Source: Desulfobacterales bacterium C00003060
GTDB taxonomy: Bacteria > Desulfobacterota > Desulfobacteria > Desulfobacterales > C00003060
NCBI GenBank assembly: GCA_001751085.1
Contig: MAXP01000355.1
Span: 1-15,429 of the forward strand
Reading direction: 5' to 3'
DNA: 15,429 nucleotides
The translations under genes and the position numbers were made by a program. Below are positions 13,411-15,429 of this stretch, piece after piece; positions within the stretch are counted from its first letter, which is position 1; every line of letters starts with the position of its first letter. Under the pieces are notes generated by a model. It was not told the DNA's origin. It worked only from the letters and a program-made list of their open reading frames with translations, and did not search any database.

Positions 13411-15429
13411 ATGATCGTAAATGTATTGAAAAAGGTGTTTGGGAGCAAAAACGAGCGAGATCTGAACAAGCTTAGACCGATCGTTGAACAGACTAATGCC
13501 CTGGAGGCGGAGATGCAGGGATTGAGTGACGATCAGTTGAGAGGAAAGACCCGGGTCTTCAAGGAGCGGATTGAGCAGGGCGCCACCCTGGATGAGTTGC
13601 TTCCGGATGCCTTTGCAGTGGTCCGGGAAGCGTCGGTGCGAACGTTGAAGATGCGTCATTTCGACGTTCAACTGATTGGAGGAATTGTGCTGCACCAGGG
13701 AAAGATTGCTGAGATGAAGACGGGTGAAGGCAAGACCCTGGCTGCCACGCTTCCAGTGTATCTGAACGCCCTGACCGGCAGAGGTGTACACGTAGTGACT
13801 GTAAATGACTACTTAGCCCGGCGTGACAGCGAGTGGATGGGGGCCATTTACGGTTTTCTGGGCCTGTCGGTGGGTACTATTGTCCATGGGTTGGATGACA
13901 ACGAACGCCAGGAAGCGTACGGCGCCGACATTACATACGGAACCAACAACGAGTTCGGGTTCGACTATCTGCGGGATAACATGAAGTTTTTTTCGGAATC
14001 AATGGTGCAAAGGCCGCCCCATTATGCGATTGTTGATGAGGTGGACAGTATCCTGGTCGATGAGGCCCGGACTCCACTGATTATCTCAGGCCCGGTCGAA
14101 CAGACAGGTGACAGACTGTACGATGAGGTGAAGCCGCGGGTGATGAAGCTGAGAAAACGCCAGGAGGCCATTATACGCTCCGTGCTGGACGAGGCCTTGA
14201 ATAGACTTGAGGACGAAGGGGAGGCGGATGGCGTGCTTGAAGTTCTGCTAAAGGTCAAACGAGGAGATCCAAAGAATCCCCGATTCCTTGATTTGATTGC
14301 CAAGCGGCCAGGCTTGAAGAAGAAGCTGGAGAAACTCGAGGGGCAGCTTTCCACGGAGAAATTGCTTCCCCAGATTGACCAGGACCTTTTATGTACCATT
14401 GATGAGAATCAGAATCTCGTAGAACTGACGGACAAAGGGCTCAGACTGATCTATGGAGGGGACGCGGATGATCATATCGTCCCGGACCTCGACGAAGAGT
14501 TGGAGAAGATTGATCAGGACGAGCAATTGAGCAGCACGGAAAAGAAGATACAGCAGGACAGGGTCGAGGCTTCTTGTCGTGAAGCCTCTGAGCGATTTCA
14601 TGTCACCCGGCAGTTGATCAAGGCCTACTGGTTATTTGCCAAGGACGTGCAATACGTGGTGAAGGAGGGACAAGTCGTCATCGTGGATGAGTTCACGGGA
14701 CGTATGATGCCCGGCAGACGCTGGAGCGATGGATTGCACCAGGCGGTTGAGGCCAAAGAGGGGGTGACTGTGGCTGAGGAAAACCAGACCATGGCTACGA
14801 TCACCTTCCAGAATTACTTCAGGATGTACGACAAATTGGCCGGCATGACGGGCACCGCTGACACGGAGGCTGCGGAATTCAAGAAGATCTACAATCTGGA
14901 TGTTATGGTCATCCCGACGAACGAACCGATGATTCGGCTCGACTATCCTGATGTTATTTACAAGACTGAAGCTGAGAAATTTGAGGCCGCGGTGGATGAA
15001 ATCAGAGAACTTCACAAGAAGGGGCAGCCCGTGCTTGTGGGGACCATCTCTGTTGAAAAATCCGAAAACCTGAGCAGAATGCTGACCAAGGCCAAGATCA
15101 GGCACGAGGTCTTAAATGCCAAGAATCACGAACGGGAGGCAGAGATCATAGCCAATGCAGGGCAAAAAGGACATGTGACCATATCTACCAACATGGCTGG
15201 TCGTGGTACTGACATCGTCCTTGGAGAAGGGGTCAAGGAACTTGGAGGTCTTCATATCATTGGGACTGAACGACATGAAAGTCGACGTGTTGACAACCAA
15301 CTGCGGGGCCGATCGGGCCGGCAGGGAGACCAGGGCTCATCACGGTTCTATCTCGCTATGGAAGATGATCTTATGCGCATATTCGGGGGTGAGCGTATGT
15401 CCTCGATTATGGGACGGCTGGGCATGGAG
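13411..15429 (+). CDS. secA: Preprotein translocase ATPase SecA (partial, C-terminus off the right edge)
   Basis: 673 residues are visible and the frame is open at the window end. SecA is the cytoplasmic/peripheral motor of the Sec export pathway. Walker A KTGEGKT (103-109), DEVD box (209-212), the [17 protein letters not shown] stretch (175-191), [18 protein letters not shown], the pre-protein crosslinking and NBD2 motifs [22 protein letters not shown] and the [19 protein letters not shown] stretch are all present. AAGGA lies six nt before the ATG. Between IISGPVE (224-230) and the ELTDKGL stretch (near 338-344) there is a charged segment about 65 residues longer than in E. coli SecA, while the insertion that E. 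coli has after DIVLG is absent. Upstream is a repeat-rich 237-nt gap, so secA probably has its own promoter. Confidence 0.97.
   Translation, partial: MIVNVLKKVFGSKNERDLNKLRPIVEQTNALEAEMQGLSDDQLRGKTRVFKERIEQGATLDELLPDAFAVVREASVRTLKMRHFDVQLIGGIVLHQGKIAEMKTGEGKTLAATLPVYLNALTGRGVHVVTVNDYLARRDSEWMGAIYGFLGLSVGTIVHGLDDNERQEAYGADITYGTNNEFGFDYLRDNMKFFSESMVQRPPHYAIVDEVDSILVDEARTPLIISGPVEQTGDRLYDEVKPRVMKLRKRQEAIIRSVLDEALNRLEDEGEADGVLEVLLKVKRGDPKNPRFLDLIAKRPGLKKKLEKLEGQLSTEKLLPQIDQDLLCTIDENQNLVELTDKGLRLIYGGDADDHIVPDLDEELEKIDQDEQLSSTEKKIQQDRVEASCREASERFHVTRQLIKAYWLFAKDVQYVVKEGQVVIVDEFTGRMMPGRRWSDGLHQAVEAKEGVTVAEENQTMATITFQNYFRMYDKLAGMTGTADTEAAEFKKIYNLDVMVIPTNEPMIRLDYPDVIYKTEAEKFEAAVDEIRELHKKGQPVLVGTISVEKSENLSRMLTKAKIRHEVLNAKNHEREAEIIANAGQKGHVTISTNMAGRGTDIVLGEGVKELGGLHIIGTERHESRRVDNQLRGRSGRQGDQGSSRFYLAMEDDLMRIFGGERMSSIMGRLGME

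Noticed and set aside
13294..13791. Minus-strand reading frame over the secA 5' region
   Set aside because: Antisense to the N-terminus of SecA and to the heptamer repeats; no independent support.

Overview
The window looks like chromosome of a strictly anaerobic, sulfate-reducing-type bacterium, most likely Desulfobacterota (Desulfobacterales-like). The reasons are a full Rnf operon headed by a small tetraheme cytochrome of the c3 class, a soluble HdrA/MvhD module, and two UGA codons that read as selenocysteine in HdrA and MvhD. This assignment is inference from gene content; no rRNA is present.

Layout. (1) Positions 1-4698, minus strand: an operon read leftward, hdrA (1016 aa, Sec61), mvhD (262 aa, Sec16), then a flavoprotein that runs off the left edge and joins a worn HdrA-like N-terminal domain to a GltD/NfnB-like module. 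Ordinary ORF calling breaks hdrA into two pieces and removes the first 25 residues of mvhD, because both genes carry an in-frame UGA exactly where relatives have a redox or cluster-ligand Cys. (2) Positions 4699-5339: a 641-nt divergent intergenic region with one promoter candidate in each direction and an operator-like inverted repeat over the rightward one. (3) Positions 5340-11895, plus strand: tetraheme cytochrome c, rnfC, rnfD, rnfG, rnfE, rnfA, rnfB, closed by a strong intrinsic terminator. RnfB carries an added GltD/NfnB-like FAD/NAD(P)H module of about 490 residues, while RnfC lacks recognisable versions of the usual NADH/FMN motifs. (4) Positions 11896-13410: a small membrane protein gene and an ArgA-type acetyltransferase gene, with a pair of diverged ~80-90 nt intergenic repeats, one upstream of each. 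(5) From 13411 to the right edge: the N-terminal 673 residues of SecA.

How it may work together. HdrA/MvhD proteins are flavin-based electron bifurcation or confurcation components, and Rnf couples ferredoxin oxidation to ion pumping. Both divergent operons carry a related GltD/NfnB-like module, so the locus can be read as an electron hub in which ferredoxin, NAD(P)H and, through the cytochrome, periplasmic c-type carriers exchange electrons. The most notable observations are the two adjacent selenoproteins, the RnfB-GltD fusion paired with the degenerate RnfC site, and the intergenic repeat pair.
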